A stretch of 37,774 bases of DNA, taken from the NCBI GenBank assembly GCA_018711385.1, contig DVIK01000003.1, positions 1 to 37,774 on the forward strand, read 5' to 3'. The position numbers and the translations under genes are program-made. Origin of the DNA: Candidatus Coproplasma avistercoris (GTDB lineage Bacteria > Bacillota > Clostridia > Christensenellales > Borkfalkiaceae). The notes under the pieces were generated by a model that ran no database searches, was not told where the DNA came from, and saw nothing but the letters and a program-made list of their open reading frames with translations. This document shows, piece by piece, positions 25,436 through 34,847 of this stretch; positions within the stretch are counted from its first letter, which is position 1; each line of letters opens with the position of its first letter.

Positions 25436-27112
25436 ATGGATTACAAAAAGTATATTTCGGAAAAACTCGCGGCGGAGGGCATATCTGCCGAAGAGATATA
25501 TTCCTCGATAGCCCTGCCGCCCGACCCTTCGATGGGCGACTATGCTCTGCCCTGCTTCAAGTTCGCAAAGGTGCTCCGCAAGAGTCCCGCCGTCATAGCG
25601 CAGACGCTCGCGCAAAGTTTCCCCGCCGACGGCGTCATCGAAAGGGCGGAGGCTGTGAACGGCTACCTCAACTTCACGATAAACAAGGGCGCGCTCGCGC
25701 GCGAAACGATAGACGGAGTGCTCGCCGCGGGCGAAAGGTACGGCTCCTCAGCGGAGGGTGCGGGCAGGACGGTGTGCATAGACTACTCCTCGGTGAACAT
25801 AGCCAAGCCCTTCCATATCGGGCATCTGTCCACCACGGCGATAGGCAGCGCGCTCTACAAGATATTCAATTTCCTCGGCTATAAGGCCGTAGGCATAAAC
25901 CACCTCGGCGACTACGGCACCCAGTTCGGCAAGCTCATCTGCGCATACAAGCACTGGGGCGACAGGGAGGAGGTCGAAAAGGGCGGCATACACGCCATAA
26001 ACGACCTGTACGTGCGCTTCAATTCAGAGGCTACCGAGCAGATGGAACAGGAGGCGCGCGAATACTTCCGCCTTATCGAGAGCGGCGACAAAGAGGCGAA
26101 CGAGCTGTTCGATTGGTTCAAGGAACTCACTCTTGAATACGTGAAGGGCATCTACGAAAAGCTCAACGTCACGTTCGACAGCTACGCGGGCGAGCGCTTC
26201 TATACCGACAAGATGGGCCCTGTGGTAGATGAACTGCGCGAAAAAGGGCTGCTGAAAGAGAGCGAAGGCGCGCAGATAGTCGACCTCGAGCCCTACGGAA
26301 TGCCGCCCTGCCTGATACTGCGTTCCGACGGTGCTTCGCTCTACGCCACGCGCGATCTGGCCGCTGCCATCTACCGCAAAAAGACCTACGACTTCTACAA
26401 ATGCCTGTATGTGGTGGCGTATCAGCAGAACCTGCATTTCAGGCAGGTGTTCAAGGTGCTCGAGCTGATGGGCAGGGAGTGGGCAAAGGACCTGGTGCAC
26501 GTGGCATACGGCATGGTGTCGCTCGAAGACGGCGCCATGTCTACCCGCAAGGGCAAGGTGGTGTGGCTGGAGGACGTAATAAACCGTTGCGTGGAAAAGG
26601 CGTACGGCATAATCTCCGAAAAGAACCCCGATCTTGAAAACAAGCGGGAAGTGGCGGAAAAGGTGGGCATAGGCGCAGTTATCTTCGGCGCGCTCTACAA
26701 CAGCAAGATAAAGGACATAGTATTCTCTTACGACAAGGTGCTCTCGTTCGAGGGCGAAACGAGCGTATATGTGCAGTACACGTGCGCGCGCGCCAACTCC
26801 GTCATCGAAAAGGGCGGCGTGCCCGCAAGCTACACAGTCCCCGAGCTTCTGCCGCAGGAGGCGGAGGTTGTCAAGGCCATAGCGGCCTTCCCGCAGGCGG
26901 TAAAGGATGCAGCCGAAAAGTACGAGCCGAGCATCGTAGCCCGTTACGCCGTCGATCTTGCCCAGAAGTTCAACAAGTTCTATTTCGACTGCAAAATACT
27001 CACCGCCGGGGAAGAGCGCAGGGATTTCCGCCTCGCGCTCACCGCCGCCGCGCTCACCGCGCTGAAAAACGCGCTCACTCTGCTCGGCATAGGCGTACCC
27101 GAAAAGATGTAA
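25436..27112 (+). CDS. argS: Arginyl-tRNA synthetase
   Basis: VCIDYSSVNIAKPFHIGHLSTTAIG (HIGH), MSTRKGKV (KMSKS-like), DALR C-terminal domain; ATG 25436 chosen over upstream in-frame starts. Confidence 0.95.
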   Translation: MDYKKYISEKLAAEGISAEEIYSSIALPPDPSMGDYALPCFKFAKVLRKSPAVIAQTLAQSFPADGVIERAEAVNGYLNFTINKGALARETIDGVLAAGERYGSSAEGAGRTVCIDYSSVNIAKPFHIGHLSTTAIGSALYKIFNFLGYKAVGINHLGDYGTQFGKLICAYKHWGDREEVEKGGIHAINDLYVRFNSEATEQMEQEAREYFRLIESGDKEANELFDWFKELTLEYVKGIYEKLNVTFDSYAGERFYTDKMGPVVDELREKGLLKESEGAQIVDLEPYGMPPCLILRSDGASLYATRDLAAAIYRKKTYDFYKCLYVVAYQQNLHFRQVFKVLELMGREWAKDLVHVAYGMVSLEDGAMSTRKGKVVWLEDVINRCVEKAYGIISEKNPDLENKREVAEKVGIGAVIFGALYNSKIKDIVFSYDKVLSFEGETSVYVQYTCARANSVIEKGGVPASYTVPELLPQEAEVVKAIAAFPQAVKDAAEKYEPSIVARYAVDLAQKFNKFYFDCKILTAGEERRDFRLALTAAALTALKNALTLLGIGVPEKM

Positions 27113-27153
27113 AAGCGTTTTGCCGCGTGCGGCGGAGGTTATAAATAAAACAG

Positions 27154-27816
27154 ATGATAAAAGCTATCGTTTTCGATCTCGACGGCACGTTGCTCGATAC
27201 CTCGCGCGATATACGCTTCGTGCTGAATAACAGCCTCGCAAAGTTCGGGCTGCCGCCCGTATCTTCGGGGGCGCTGCGCGCGATGCTGGGCGACGGCGCC
27301 TATAACCTTGTCAGCCGCGCCGTGCCCGCCGGCAGGCGCGACCTCGTGCAGGCCGTCTACGAGGACTACGTCCCCGCATACGCCTCGCACGACAATTCCC
27401 GCACCGTGCTCTACCAGGGTGAGGACGGGGCGCTTAAAAGGCTGAAGGCGGCGGGTGTAAAACTCGCGGTGCTCTCCAACAAACCGCAGGACGCCACGCT
27501 CGCCTGCTGCAGGGACAAGCTCGGGGAATACGGCTTCGACATGGTGGTGGGTCAGGGCAGGTTTCCGCTGAAGCCCGACCCCTCAGCGCTGTACTACATG
27601 ATGGACAGTCTCGGCGTCGGCAAGGACGAGTGCCTGTTCACCGGCGACGGCGAAACGGACATAAACACCGCGCGCAACGCAGGCATTCAGTGCGTCTCCG
27701 TGCTGTGGGGGTTCAGGTCGCGCGAACAGCTCGCCGCTGCGGGCGGTACGTTGTTTGCGGAAAATTACACACAATATTTACAAATTTTACAACAAAAATT
27801 TTTGCTCAACGCTTGA
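27154..27816 (+). CDS. HAD-superfamily hydrolase, phosphoglycolate phosphatase-like
   Basis: VFDLDGTLLDTSRD, LSNKPQ, KPDPSALYYMM, FTGDGETDINTARNAG. Confidence 0.9.
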   Translation: MIKAIVFDLDGTLLDTSRDIRFVLNNSLAKFGLPPVSSGALRAMLGDGAYNLVSRAVPAGRRDLVQAVYEDYVPAYASHDNSRTVLYQGEDGALKRLKAAGVKLAVLSNKPQDATLACCRDKLGEYGFDMVVGQGRFPLKPDPSALYYMMDSLGVGKDECLFTGDGETDINTARNAGIQCVSVLWGFRSREQLAAAGGTLFAENYTQYLQILQQKFLLNA

Positions 27817-27841
27817 TTTTCGGCTCGGGCTGTGATATAAT
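27813..27841 (+). promoter_or_regulatory. Rubrerythrin promoter TTGATT-N17-TATAAT
   Basis: TTGATT 27813-27818, TATAAT 27836-27841. Confidence 0.8.
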
Positions 27842-27890
27842 CTTATTAAGATTGATTTCCAATAAAAAACTTATTTAAGGAGTAATTATA

Positions 27891-28424
27891 ATGAAAAGAT
27901 GTACTGTATGTGGCGAAATCGTAGCCGATGACGTGGAAGTATGCCCCGTATGCAAGGCAAAGACCTTCGTGCCCGTTGAAGAGACCGACGGCCCCAAGTT
28001 TGCCTGCGAGCATCACGTAGGCGACGGCGTAGTTGAAGATGCCGAAGTGATGGAAGGCCTCCGCGCCAACTTCGCCGGCGAGTGCACCGAAGTGGGCATG
28101 TACCTTGCAATGGCAAGGGTGGCCGAAAGGGAGGGCTATCCCGAGATCGCCGAAGCCTACAAGCGCTATGCCTATGAAGAGGCGGACCACGCATCCAAGT
28201 TTGCCGAACTGCTCGGCGAAGTAGTTACCGACAGCACCAAGAAGAATCTCGAGCTTCGCGTTGCGGCCGAAACGGGCGCGTGCGACGGCAAGTTCCAGCT
28301 TGCAAAGCGCGCAAAGCAGCTCGGCTATGACGCCATTCACGACACCGTTCACGAGATGGCTAAGGACGAAGCCCGCCACGGCGCAGGCTTTGCCGGCCTT
28401 CTCAAGAGGTATTTCGGCAAGTAA
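27891..28424 (+). CDS. Reverse rubrerythrin (N-terminal rubredoxin-like domain)
   Basis: [11 protein letters not shown]...CPVCKA at the N-terminus followed by ferritin-like [48 protein letters not shown]. Confidence 0.9.
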   Translation: MKRCTVCGEIVADDVEVCPVCKAKTFVPVEETDGPKFACEHHVGDGVVEDAEVMEGLRANFAGECTEVGMYLAMARVAEREGYPEIAEAYKRYAYEEADHASKFAELLGEVVTDSTKKNLELRVAAETGACDGKFQLAKRAKQLGYDAIHDTVHEMAKDEARHGAGFAGLLKRYFGK

Positions 28425-28455
28425 GCCGTAAAACGGTAAGAAAAAAAGGAAAAGT

Positions 28456-28489
28456 AAAAAGGGACAGGCTCTGCGCCTGCCCCTTTTTT
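28456..28489 (+). terminator. Rubrerythrin terminator
   Basis: AAAAAGGGaCAGGC...GCCTGcCCCTTTTTT. Confidence 0.75.
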
Positions 28490-28662
28490 GTGATATAGCA
28501 ATGCAAAATTATGACACTTTGTGTCAATTATTGTCATTGGGGGGGGGTAATTGAGCGGAAGGATCATTTCAATTTCATCGGAAAAATTTTGTCGCGCGTT
28601 TTCAGTTTCTGCTACAGTCAGACCGTATAATACAGGCAATAAGTTGAATACGGGAGGTAATC

Positions 28663-29289
28663 ATGAAAAAATTTGTATTATCGGTCATTGCGATATGTCT
28701 GAGTGCGGGCGTGCTCGCGGCTTCCGCTTGCGGAAGGGGCAGCAGCGGAATCGAGCAGTCTCTCAAGGATTTGCGCTTTGCCGACAGTTTCTCCGTTGAG
28801 TGCGAAAGTGAAATCATATTCCGCTGCAGCGGAGATGTTTTCTACTGGAAAAATATGTACGGCGACAGCTACCCCGGCGAGTATTGCGAATATTATTTTT
28901 CGCCCGACGGCGACGGGAAATATTGGGTATACGAGCAGGAGTTCAATGCCGACCAATGGACCAGGCAGGCATTGACGGCTCCCGAATACTACAGCTATTA
29001 TTATATGATAAAGTCGGGATTTGGCGCAGAGGAGAGTTTTATGCAGCTTATCGATCTCATCTGCATGGACTTCTCTGCCTTAGTCACTTATGAAGACGGA
29101 AAATATACGCTTATCGACGGCTTATATTACGGAGAACTTTCATTCCGGCAGGACGGCGGCGACATGATCTTTGAAACAGGCTATGACGGCGATACCGTAA
29201 GGTATACCGTGTCCGGCATAAACAGCACCGAGATTCGGCTGCCTGCGTCTTTGTCGCAGGCAGAGACCGGCGAAGTGATGTTGCCGTAA
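28663..29289 (+). CDS. Hypothetical lipoprotein
   Basis: MKKFVLSVIAICLSAGVLAASACGRG lipobox; GGGAGG RBS. Confidence 0.7.
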   Translation: MKKFVLSVIAICLSAGVLAASACGRGSSGIEQSLKDLRFADSFSVECESEIIFRCSGDVFYWKNMYGDSYPGEYCEYYFSPDGDGKYWVYEQEFNADQWTRQALTAPEYYSYYYMIKSGFGAEESFMQLIDLICMDFSALVTYEDGKYTLIDGLYYGELSFRQDGGDMIFETGYDGDTVRYTVSGINSTEIRLPASLSQAETGEVMLP

Positions 29290-29446
29290 ACGGATATCTG
29301 CCGGTTTTTATGGAAAAATATCGTGCGGAAACAGTCTGTCGTGGCAGCAACGAGGCACGGCGAATTTGATCTGAACATATAATGTATTAACGGGCGGGAG
29401 GGAAAACTTCCGCCTGAAGGTACACACAAAAGGAAACGATATATAG

Positions 29447-29770
29447 ATGTGTTCAAATTGTAATTCAAACTGCGGCTGCGGCAGTTCCCGCTCCGGGTGC
29501 TGCGGCAGTTCACGTTCTTCCTGCGGCTGCAATTCGTCGCGCAATTCAGGCTGCGGCTGCAACTGGCCCGGGTTGCTGAACCTTTTCGACTGGTTCAGCG
29601 GCTGCAACAGCTGCAATTGCTGTTGGTTCGACGCCTATTACGCCGCCCAGTACGGCCTTTACGGCAACGCTTCCGACTCCTGCCCCAATTGCAGCTCTTC
29701 GTCCGGCACGGGACGTTCTTCCGGCTGCAACGGCTGCAACAGTTGCTGCGGTTGTTCGTGTAACGGCTGA
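29447..29770 (+). CDS. Cysteine-rich 107-aa protein (22 Cys)
   Basis: MCSNCNSNCGCGSSRSGCCGSSRSSCGC...CNGCNSCCGCSCNG; AGGAAA upstream, terminator downstream. Confidence 0.6.
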   Translation: MCSNCNSNCGCGSSRSGCCGSSRSSCGCNSSRNSGCGCNWPGLLNLFDWFSGCNSCNCCWFDAYYAAQYGLYGNASDSCPNCSSSSGTGRSSGCNGCNSCCGCSCNG

Positions 29771-29808
29771 AGGTAACTTTAACCGCAGGCAATAAGCCCT
29801 CCGTAACG

Positions 29809-29836
29809 CCCGCCCGCGCATACCTGCGCGGGCGGG
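29809..29836 (+). terminator. Intrinsic terminator
   Basis: CCCGCCCGCGCA-tacc-TGCGCGGGCGGG then TATTTTAT. Confidence 0.8.
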
Positions 29837-29906
29837 TATTTTATATGCAGACAGCTTTCTGTCATTATGTTGCGGCCGCGTTTTGCCGCCGCGTGCGCCG
29901 TTAAAT

Positions 29907-29935
29907 TTGACTTAATGCCTGCCCGGTGGTAAAAT
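29907..29935 (+). promoter_or_regulatory. Promoter TTGACT-N17-TAAAAT
   Basis: TTGACT 29907-29912, TAAAAT 29930-29935. Confidence 0.75.
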
Positions 29936-29942
29936 AACATAT

Positions 29943-31118
29943 ATGAAGACCACCATAGCCGTCGTCGGGGCGGCATTCGTAAAAGAGGGAAAGCTGTTTG
30001 CCGCGCGCCGATCCTACGGCAGCCGGTACGTGATACACAAATACGAATTTGTCGGCGGAAAGATCGAAGAGGGCGAAAGCGGCGAACAGGCGATAGTGCG
30101 CGAGTGCCGCGAAGAGCTCGACGCCGACGTGACCGTATGCAGGAAGGTAGGTTTCTCTTCGTACGAATACCCCGATAAAATTGTCGATATAACCGTATAT
30201 CTGTGCGAAATGCCGGGCGGATACACCGTAAAGGAGCACGAAGATTGCCGTTGGATACCCTTTTCCGAGCTTAGTGCCGACGAATGGGCGCCCGCCGACC
30301 GCGGCATACTTGAGGAGCTCAGGGAGCAGTTCGGCGCAAATTACGCGCTTGTGACCGGCGCCACGGGGCATATCGGCAGCGCGTTCTGCAAAGAGCTTGC
30401 TTCCCGCGGGGAAAACCTGTTCATCACGGGCAGGAGCGCCGAAAAACTTGCCGCGCTCGCCTGCGGGATAATGGAAAAATACCCCGCGGTCACGGTCAGG
30501 TACTGCCCCTGCGACCTTGCCGACGAAAAATCGCGCGCCGCGTTCTTTTCCGCAGCGGCCGGCTATACATTTTCAAGGCTGATAAACGTTGCGGGCGCCG
30601 ATATCCAGAAGGCGTTTGGGCGCTACGACGAACAAAAGCTCGTCTTTCAGACGCGCGTGCTCTTCGAGGGTGCCGTTTCGCTTACGCGGTTCTGCCTTAA
30701 ATACCGTGCCGAAAGGCTTTCCGTAATAAATATATCCAGCATGTCGGGGCTTTATCCGATGCCATACTTTGCGGTATACTCTGCGCTGAAAGGCGCGCTC
30801 ACGAATTTTTCCCTCGCGCTAGGCGAAGAGCTCAAAGGCAGCGGCGTCACCGTGACTGCGGTGCTCCCGGGTGCGGTGCGCACGCGGCCCGACGTTATAG
30901 AATACATAAAAAAGCAGGGACTGTGGGGCAGGATCGCGGCAAAATCCCCCGAATTTGTGGCAAAGCGCTCGCTCAAAGCCGCAAGCCGCGGCAGGGCGGT
31001 GTATATCCCCGGGGTCGCAAACAGGCTCCTGCGCGCGTTTACAGCGCCGATACCGCTGAAACTGAAACTGAAATTTATCGCAAAGCGGTGGAGCCGCACG
31101 GAAAAAGACGCATTCTGA
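29943..31118 (+). CDS. NUDIX hydrolase fused to short-chain dehydrogenase/reductase
   Basis: Nudix box GGKIEEGESGEQAIVRECREELDADV; SDR TGATGHIGSAF, NVAG, YSALK in one continuous ORF. Confidence 0.85.
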   Translation: MKTTIAVVGAAFVKEGKLFAARRSYGSRYVIHKYEFVGGKIEEGESGEQAIVRECREELDADVTVCRKVGFSSYEYPDKIVDITVYLCEMPGGYTVKEHEDCRWIPFSELSADEWAPADRGILEELREQFGANYALVTGATGHIGSAFCKELASRGENLFITGRSAEKLAALACGIMEKYPAVTVRYCPCDLADEKSRAAFFSAAAGYTFSRLINVAGADIQKAFGRYDEQKLVFQTRVLFEGAVSLTRFCLKYRAERLSVINISSMSGLYPMPYFAVYSALKGALTNFSLALGEELKGSGVTVTAVLPGAVRTRPDVIEYIKKQGLWGRIAAKSPEFVAKRSLKAASRGRAVYIPGVANRLLRAFTAPIPLKLKLKFIAKRWSRTEKDAF

Positions 31119-31128
31119 GCGTATGCGG

Positions 31129-31157
31129 TTGACGGCGGCGCCGCTAAATGTTAAAAT
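31129..31157 (+). promoter_or_regulatory. thyA promoter TTGACG-N17-TAAAAT
   Basis: TTGACG 31129-31134, TAAAAT 31152-31157. Confidence 0.75.
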
Positions 31158-31184
31158 ATATAAAACGCAACGGAGGAAGATGCT

Positions 31185-32015
31185 TTGAGCCTGGCAGACG
31201 ATATATTTATTTCCAACATGAACGATATTTTAGGCGGCGGAGTGTGGGACACCAACCTTGAAGTGCGACCCAGATGGAGCGACGGCGCCCCCGCGCATAC
31301 CGTAAAAAAATTCGGCATAGTCAACCGCTACGACCTTTCAAAGGAATTTCCCATCCTGACCATAAGGCGCACAGCATTCCGCTCGTGCATAGACGAGATA
31401 CTGTGGATATGGCAGAAGAAGAGCAACAACATCCATGACCTCCATTCCCATATCTGGGACCAGTGGGCGGACGAAAACGGCAGTATAGGCAAAGCGTACG
31501 GCTACCAGCTCGGCGTAAAACACAAGTACCGCGAGGGCGAGTTCGACCAGGTGGACAGGGTGCTCTACGACCTTAAACACAATCCCGCCAGCCGCAGGAT
31601 ACTCACCAACATTTACACTTTTGCCGACCTGCACGAAATGAACCTCTATCCGTGCGCCTATTCCATGACGTTCAACGTCTCGGGCGACACGCTCAACGGC
31701 ATACTCAACCAGCGCTCCAACGACATGCTCACGGCAAACAACTGGAACGTCGTGCAGTACGCGGTCCTGCTCATGATGTTCGCGCAGGTTTCGGGACTGA
31801 AGGCGGGGGAGCTCGTGCATGTGATAGCCGATGCCCATGTCTACGACAGGCACATCCCCATAGTACAGGAGATAATCGGAATGCCCCGTCTGCCCGCTCC
31901 GAAAATAGAGATCGACCCCGACATAAAGGATTTTTATGACTTCACGGTGGACAGTTTCAGGCTCGTCGACTATAAGTGCAACACCAAAAAATACGATATC
32001 CCCGTGGCTGAATAA
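31185..32015 (+). CDS. thyA: Thymidylate synthase
   Basis: LYPCAYSMTFNV active-site Cys, QRSNDMLTANNWNVVQYA, DAHVYDRH; TTG start with GGAGG 8 nt upstream. Confidence 0.92.
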   Translation: MSLADDIFISNMNDILGGGVWDTNLEVRPRWSDGAPAHTVKKFGIVNRYDLSKEFPILTIRRTAFRSCIDEILWIWQKKSNNIHDLHSHIWDQWADENGSIGKAYGYQLGVKHKYREGEFDQVDRVLYDLKHNPASRRILTNIYTFADLHEMNLYPCAYSMTFNVSGDTLNGILNQRSNDMLTANNWNVVQYAVLLMMFAQVSGLKAGELVHVIADAHVYDRHIPIVQEIIGMPRLPAPKIEIDPDIKDFYDFTVDSFRLVDYKCNTKKYDIPVAE

Positions 32016-32097
32016 CTGCTTATCGGATATATTTCAAGTACTATGCGTAACATAACTGCCTGTTTTAGCGGTAAAACCGGCAAAGAGAGGAGATAAT

Positions 32098-32598
32098 ATG
32101 AAGGCTATACTGCATGCGGATAAAAACTGGGGCATAGGCAAGGCCAACGGGCTGATGTTCTCCATTCCGGAGGACATGAAGTTTTTCAGGCAGACCACCA
32201 CGGGCAACGTCGTGGTCATGGGCTCGAACACCCTTAAATCCTTTCCCGGCGGAAGGCCGCTCAAAGACCGCGTAAACATAGTGCTGTGGCCGGGCGGCGA
32301 AGAGAGGCAGGACTGCAAGGTGGTCGGATCGCTCGGCGAGCTGTTTTCAGAAATAAAGAAGTACGACACCGACAGGGTATTCGTTATAGGCGGCGCGATG
32401 ATGTACAGAACGCTGCTGCCCTACTGCGACGAGGTGCTCGTCACCAAGGTGGAGGCCGAGGGCGACGCGGACGCGTTCTTTGAAAACCTGGATGAAAATC
32501 CGGACTTCGAACTTATCCGTGTATCCGACCCCGTCCGGACGAACGGATATACGATAAGGTTCACCGCATATAAAAACAACGATCTCAGACCAATGTAA
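32098..32598 (+). CDS. folA: Dihydrofolate reductase
   Basis: NWGIGKANGLMFSIPEDMKFFRQTTTGNVVVMGSNTLKSFPGGRPLKDR, VIGGAMMY; follows thyA. Confidence 0.93.
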   Translation: MKAILHADKNWGIGKANGLMFSIPEDMKFFRQTTTGNVVVMGSNTLKSFPGGRPLKDRVNIVLWPGGEERQDCKVVGSLGELFSEIKKYDTDRVFVIGGAMMYRTLLPYCDEVLVTKVEAEGDADAFFENLDENPDFELIRVSDPVRTNGYTIRFTAYKNNDLRPM

Positions 32599-32603
32599 TT
32601 TAC

Positions 32604-32633
32604 GGGGGCGCCGCAAAAGCGGCGCCCCCTTTT
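32604..32633 (+). terminator. folA terminator
   Basis: GGGGGCGCCGC-aaaa-GCGGCGCCCCC-TTTT. Confidence 0.9.
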
Positions 32634-32696
32634 CACACTTGCGCGGCGGCGGTGCGTAAAATGGCAGTAAGTACCTTTTTTACGGGAGAAAAAATC

Positions 32697-33464
32697 GTGC
32701 AATGGTTTTACGGACTTGAAAGCTGGCTGCAGGTGCTGATAGCCACTGCGTTCACGTGGGCGATGACCGCAGCGGGCGCGGCGCTGGTGTTCATATATAA
32801 GCGCGTCGGGCGGGGGACGTATTGCTTTATGATGAGCAGCGCGGCGGGCATAATGCTCGCCTCCACATTCTTTTCGCTGCTGCTTCCCGCGCTCGAATAC
32901 GGGCAGAGCTATTCATATCTCATACTTACGGCGGGCTTTGCCTGCGGCGGACTGCTGATAATCCTTACCGACATAGTCATCGGCAGGCTTAACGCCTTTG
33001 CCGAGGCGAAGAAGCGCAGGTGCGCCGTGATGGTGATGGCGGTAACCGCGCACAATGTGCCCGAGGGCCTTGCCATAGGCGTGGCGTTCGGAGCCATCGG
33101 CGCGGGCGGCGCGGCAGGTGTGGCGGCGGTTATGCTCGCCGTGGGTATAGGCATACAGAACTTTCCCGAGGGCATGTGCGTGGCGTTTCCGCTGCGCGCG
33201 AACGGCATGTCGCGGCTGAAAAGTTTTACCATCGGTCAACTCTCCGGGCTCGTGGAGGTAGCGGCGGGAGTGCTCGGCGCGCTTGCCGTATCGTTCATAA
33301 ACAACATCCTGCCGTTCGCGCTCTCCTTTTCGGCGGGCGCCATGCTGGCGGTAGTGTGTTCCGAGCTCATTCCCGAAAGCTTCGAAAGCGGCAAGGTGAG
33401 GGCGACGCTGGGCGTGATCTTCGGCTTTGTGCTTATGATGGCGCTGGATATAGCCTTCGGATGA
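32697..33464 (+). CDS. ZIP-family metal transporter
   Basis: TAHNVPEGLAIGVAFG, GIGIQNFPEGMCVAFPL; GTG start at 32697 with GGGAG preferred (ORF open from 32652). Confidence 0.9.
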   Translation: MQWFYGLESWLQVLIATAFTWAMTAAGAALVFIYKRVGRGTYCFMMSSAAGIMLASTFFSLLLPALEYGQSYSYLILTAGFACGGLLIILTDIVIGRLNAFAEAKKRRCAVMVMAVTAHNVPEGLAIGVAFGAIGAGGAAGVAAVMLAVGIGIQNFPEGMCVAFPLRANGMSRLKSFTIGQLSGLVEVAAGVLGALAVSFINNILPFALSFSAGAMLAVVCSELIPESFESGKVRATLGVIFGFVLMMALDIAFG

Positions 33465-33497
33465 ATATTTTGCCGCAGATGTAGTCAAAATATCGGT

Positions 33498-34313
33498 ATG
33501 AATACCTCCGATGTATCAAAGACGGAGCCGCGCGTGCGCACCGCGGTCGTGGTGGGCGGCAGCTCGGGAATAGGTTGCGAAACTGTCTTCCGGCTGGTGG
33601 GTGCCGGCTGGAATGTATACAACATTTCTCGCACGCCGTGCGTCAACCTTAAAGTTACCAACGTGCTCGCTGACGTAAGCGAGGACTTTGCGTTCGACGC
33701 CATAAGGCAGGTCGGGGCAAAGGAAGGCCTTGACCTGCTGCTTTACAGCGCCGGCTGTTCCATGGCGGCGCCAATTGAATACGCTGCGGAGAGCGATTAC
33801 AGGTATCTGTTCGAAGTCAACTACTTTGGCGCGCTGCGCGCCGTACAGGCAGCGGTGCCCACTATGCGCCGCGGCGGGCGCATAGTGCTCGTCGGTTCGC
33901 TCGGCGGCGACATACCCATCATGTTCGACAGCTTTTACTCGGCTTCGAAGGCTGCGCTCGAGATGCTCGCCCGCGGCGCCAGTCACGAGCTTCGCCCCTA
34001 CGGTATAAATGTGACCGCTGTGCTGCCGGGCGGCACCGCCACGGGATTTACGTTCAAGCGCAAGATCTACGGCGACGAGCGCAGCGGTGCCTATGCAAAA
34101 CGGCTCGACAGGGCGGTGGAACGGCTTGCCCGCATGGAGCAGGGCGGCATGAGTGCTTCGGCCGTGGCCGACGACATGCTGCGCGTGATAAACGCGGACA
34201 GGCCCCCGCTCATCAAGACGTGCGGGGCGGTGAACGGCTTTTACAGGGCGCTCAGCCGCGTTCTGCCCGAAAAACTTACGCTGCGTATGGCGGCAAGGAG
34301 GTACGGACAATGA
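33498..34313 (+). CDS. Short-chain dehydrogenase/reductase
   Basis: VVVGGSSGIGCE, YSAG, VGSLGG, YSASK. Confidence 0.9.
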   Translation: MNTSDVSKTEPRVRTAVVVGGSSGIGCETVFRLVGAGWNVYNISRTPCVNLKVTNVLADVSEDFAFDAIRQVGAKEGLDLLLYSAGCSMAAPIEYAAESDYRYLFEVNYFGALRAVQAAVPTMRRGGRIVLVGSLGGDIPIMFDSFYSASKAALEMLARGASHELRPYGINVTAVLPGGTATGFTFKRKIYGDERSGAYAKRLDRAVERLARMEQGGMSASAVADDMLRVINADRPPLIKTCGAVNGFYRALSRVLPEKLTLRMAARRYGQ

Positions 34314-34417
34314 GAGAGGAAACCGATCTTTCGCGCAGGGACGAGCGCGAGACCTGCTTTAAGGGAGCGGGCAACAGGGACGTGAAGTATGACAGGCAAA
34401 AACGCTCAGAATTATAA
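34310..34417 (+). CDS. Possible 35-aa small protein preceding spoVAC
   Basis: ATGA overlap with SDR stop; overlaps spoVAC start by 29 nt in another frame. Confidence 0.4.
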   Translation: MREETDLSRRDERETCFKGAGNRDVKYDRQKRSEL

Positions 34418-34838
34418 CAGGAATTATCTGAAATATGTGGCGGGGCTGGACCCTCCCACCAAGCATTTCAAAAATTGTCTTGCAGCGTTCGGCGTGGGCG
34501 GACTCATCTGCTCAATAGGCCAGTTTTTCAGGTACATGCTCGAATACGCGGGGCTTTCGGGGGACGAGCTTGCGGCCGCCGTCTCCGTCATTCTGATATT
34601 TTTAGGCTGCCTTTTAACGGGACTGGGGGTATACGACAGGATAGGCCGCCATGCGGGCGCCGGGTCGATAGTGCCCATAACCGGCTTTGCCAACTCGGTG
34701 ACGTCGCCCGCGATAGAGTTCAGGACGGAGGGATATATATACGGCACGGCGGCAAAGATGTTCACCGTTGCGGGCGCGATAATAGTTTACGGCGTATTTT
34801 CGGGCGTGCTGGTCGGCATAATATACTGTCTGCTGTGA
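34389..34838 (+). CDS. spoVAC: Stage V sporulation protein AC
   Basis: PPTKHFKNCLAAFGVGGLICSIGQ...GRHAGAGSIVPITGFANSVTSPAIEFRTEG; followed by spoVAD/spoVAE. Confidence 0.93.
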   Translation: MTGKNAQNYNRNYLKYVAGLDPPTKHFKNCLAAFGVGGLICSIGQFFRYMLEYAGLSGDELAAAVSVILIFLGCLLTGLGVYDRIGRHAGAGSIVPITGFANSVTSPAIEFRTEGYIYGTAAKMFTVAGAIIVYGVFSGVLVGIIYCLL

Positions 34839-34847
34839 TTTTTTTGT

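Noticed and set aside
27891-28424. Inverted rubrerythrin domain order as a novelty
   Set aside because: Reverse rubrerythrins with N-terminal rubredoxin-like domains are already described in Clostridia.
31185-32015. thyA active-site variant PCAYSM instead of PCHxxxQ, possibly a modified-base synthase
   Set aside because: The Asn that determines dUMP specificity appears kept (NNWNVVQYA) and, from memory, this sequence form occurs in many Firmicute thymidylate synthases; it is followed by folA as expected.
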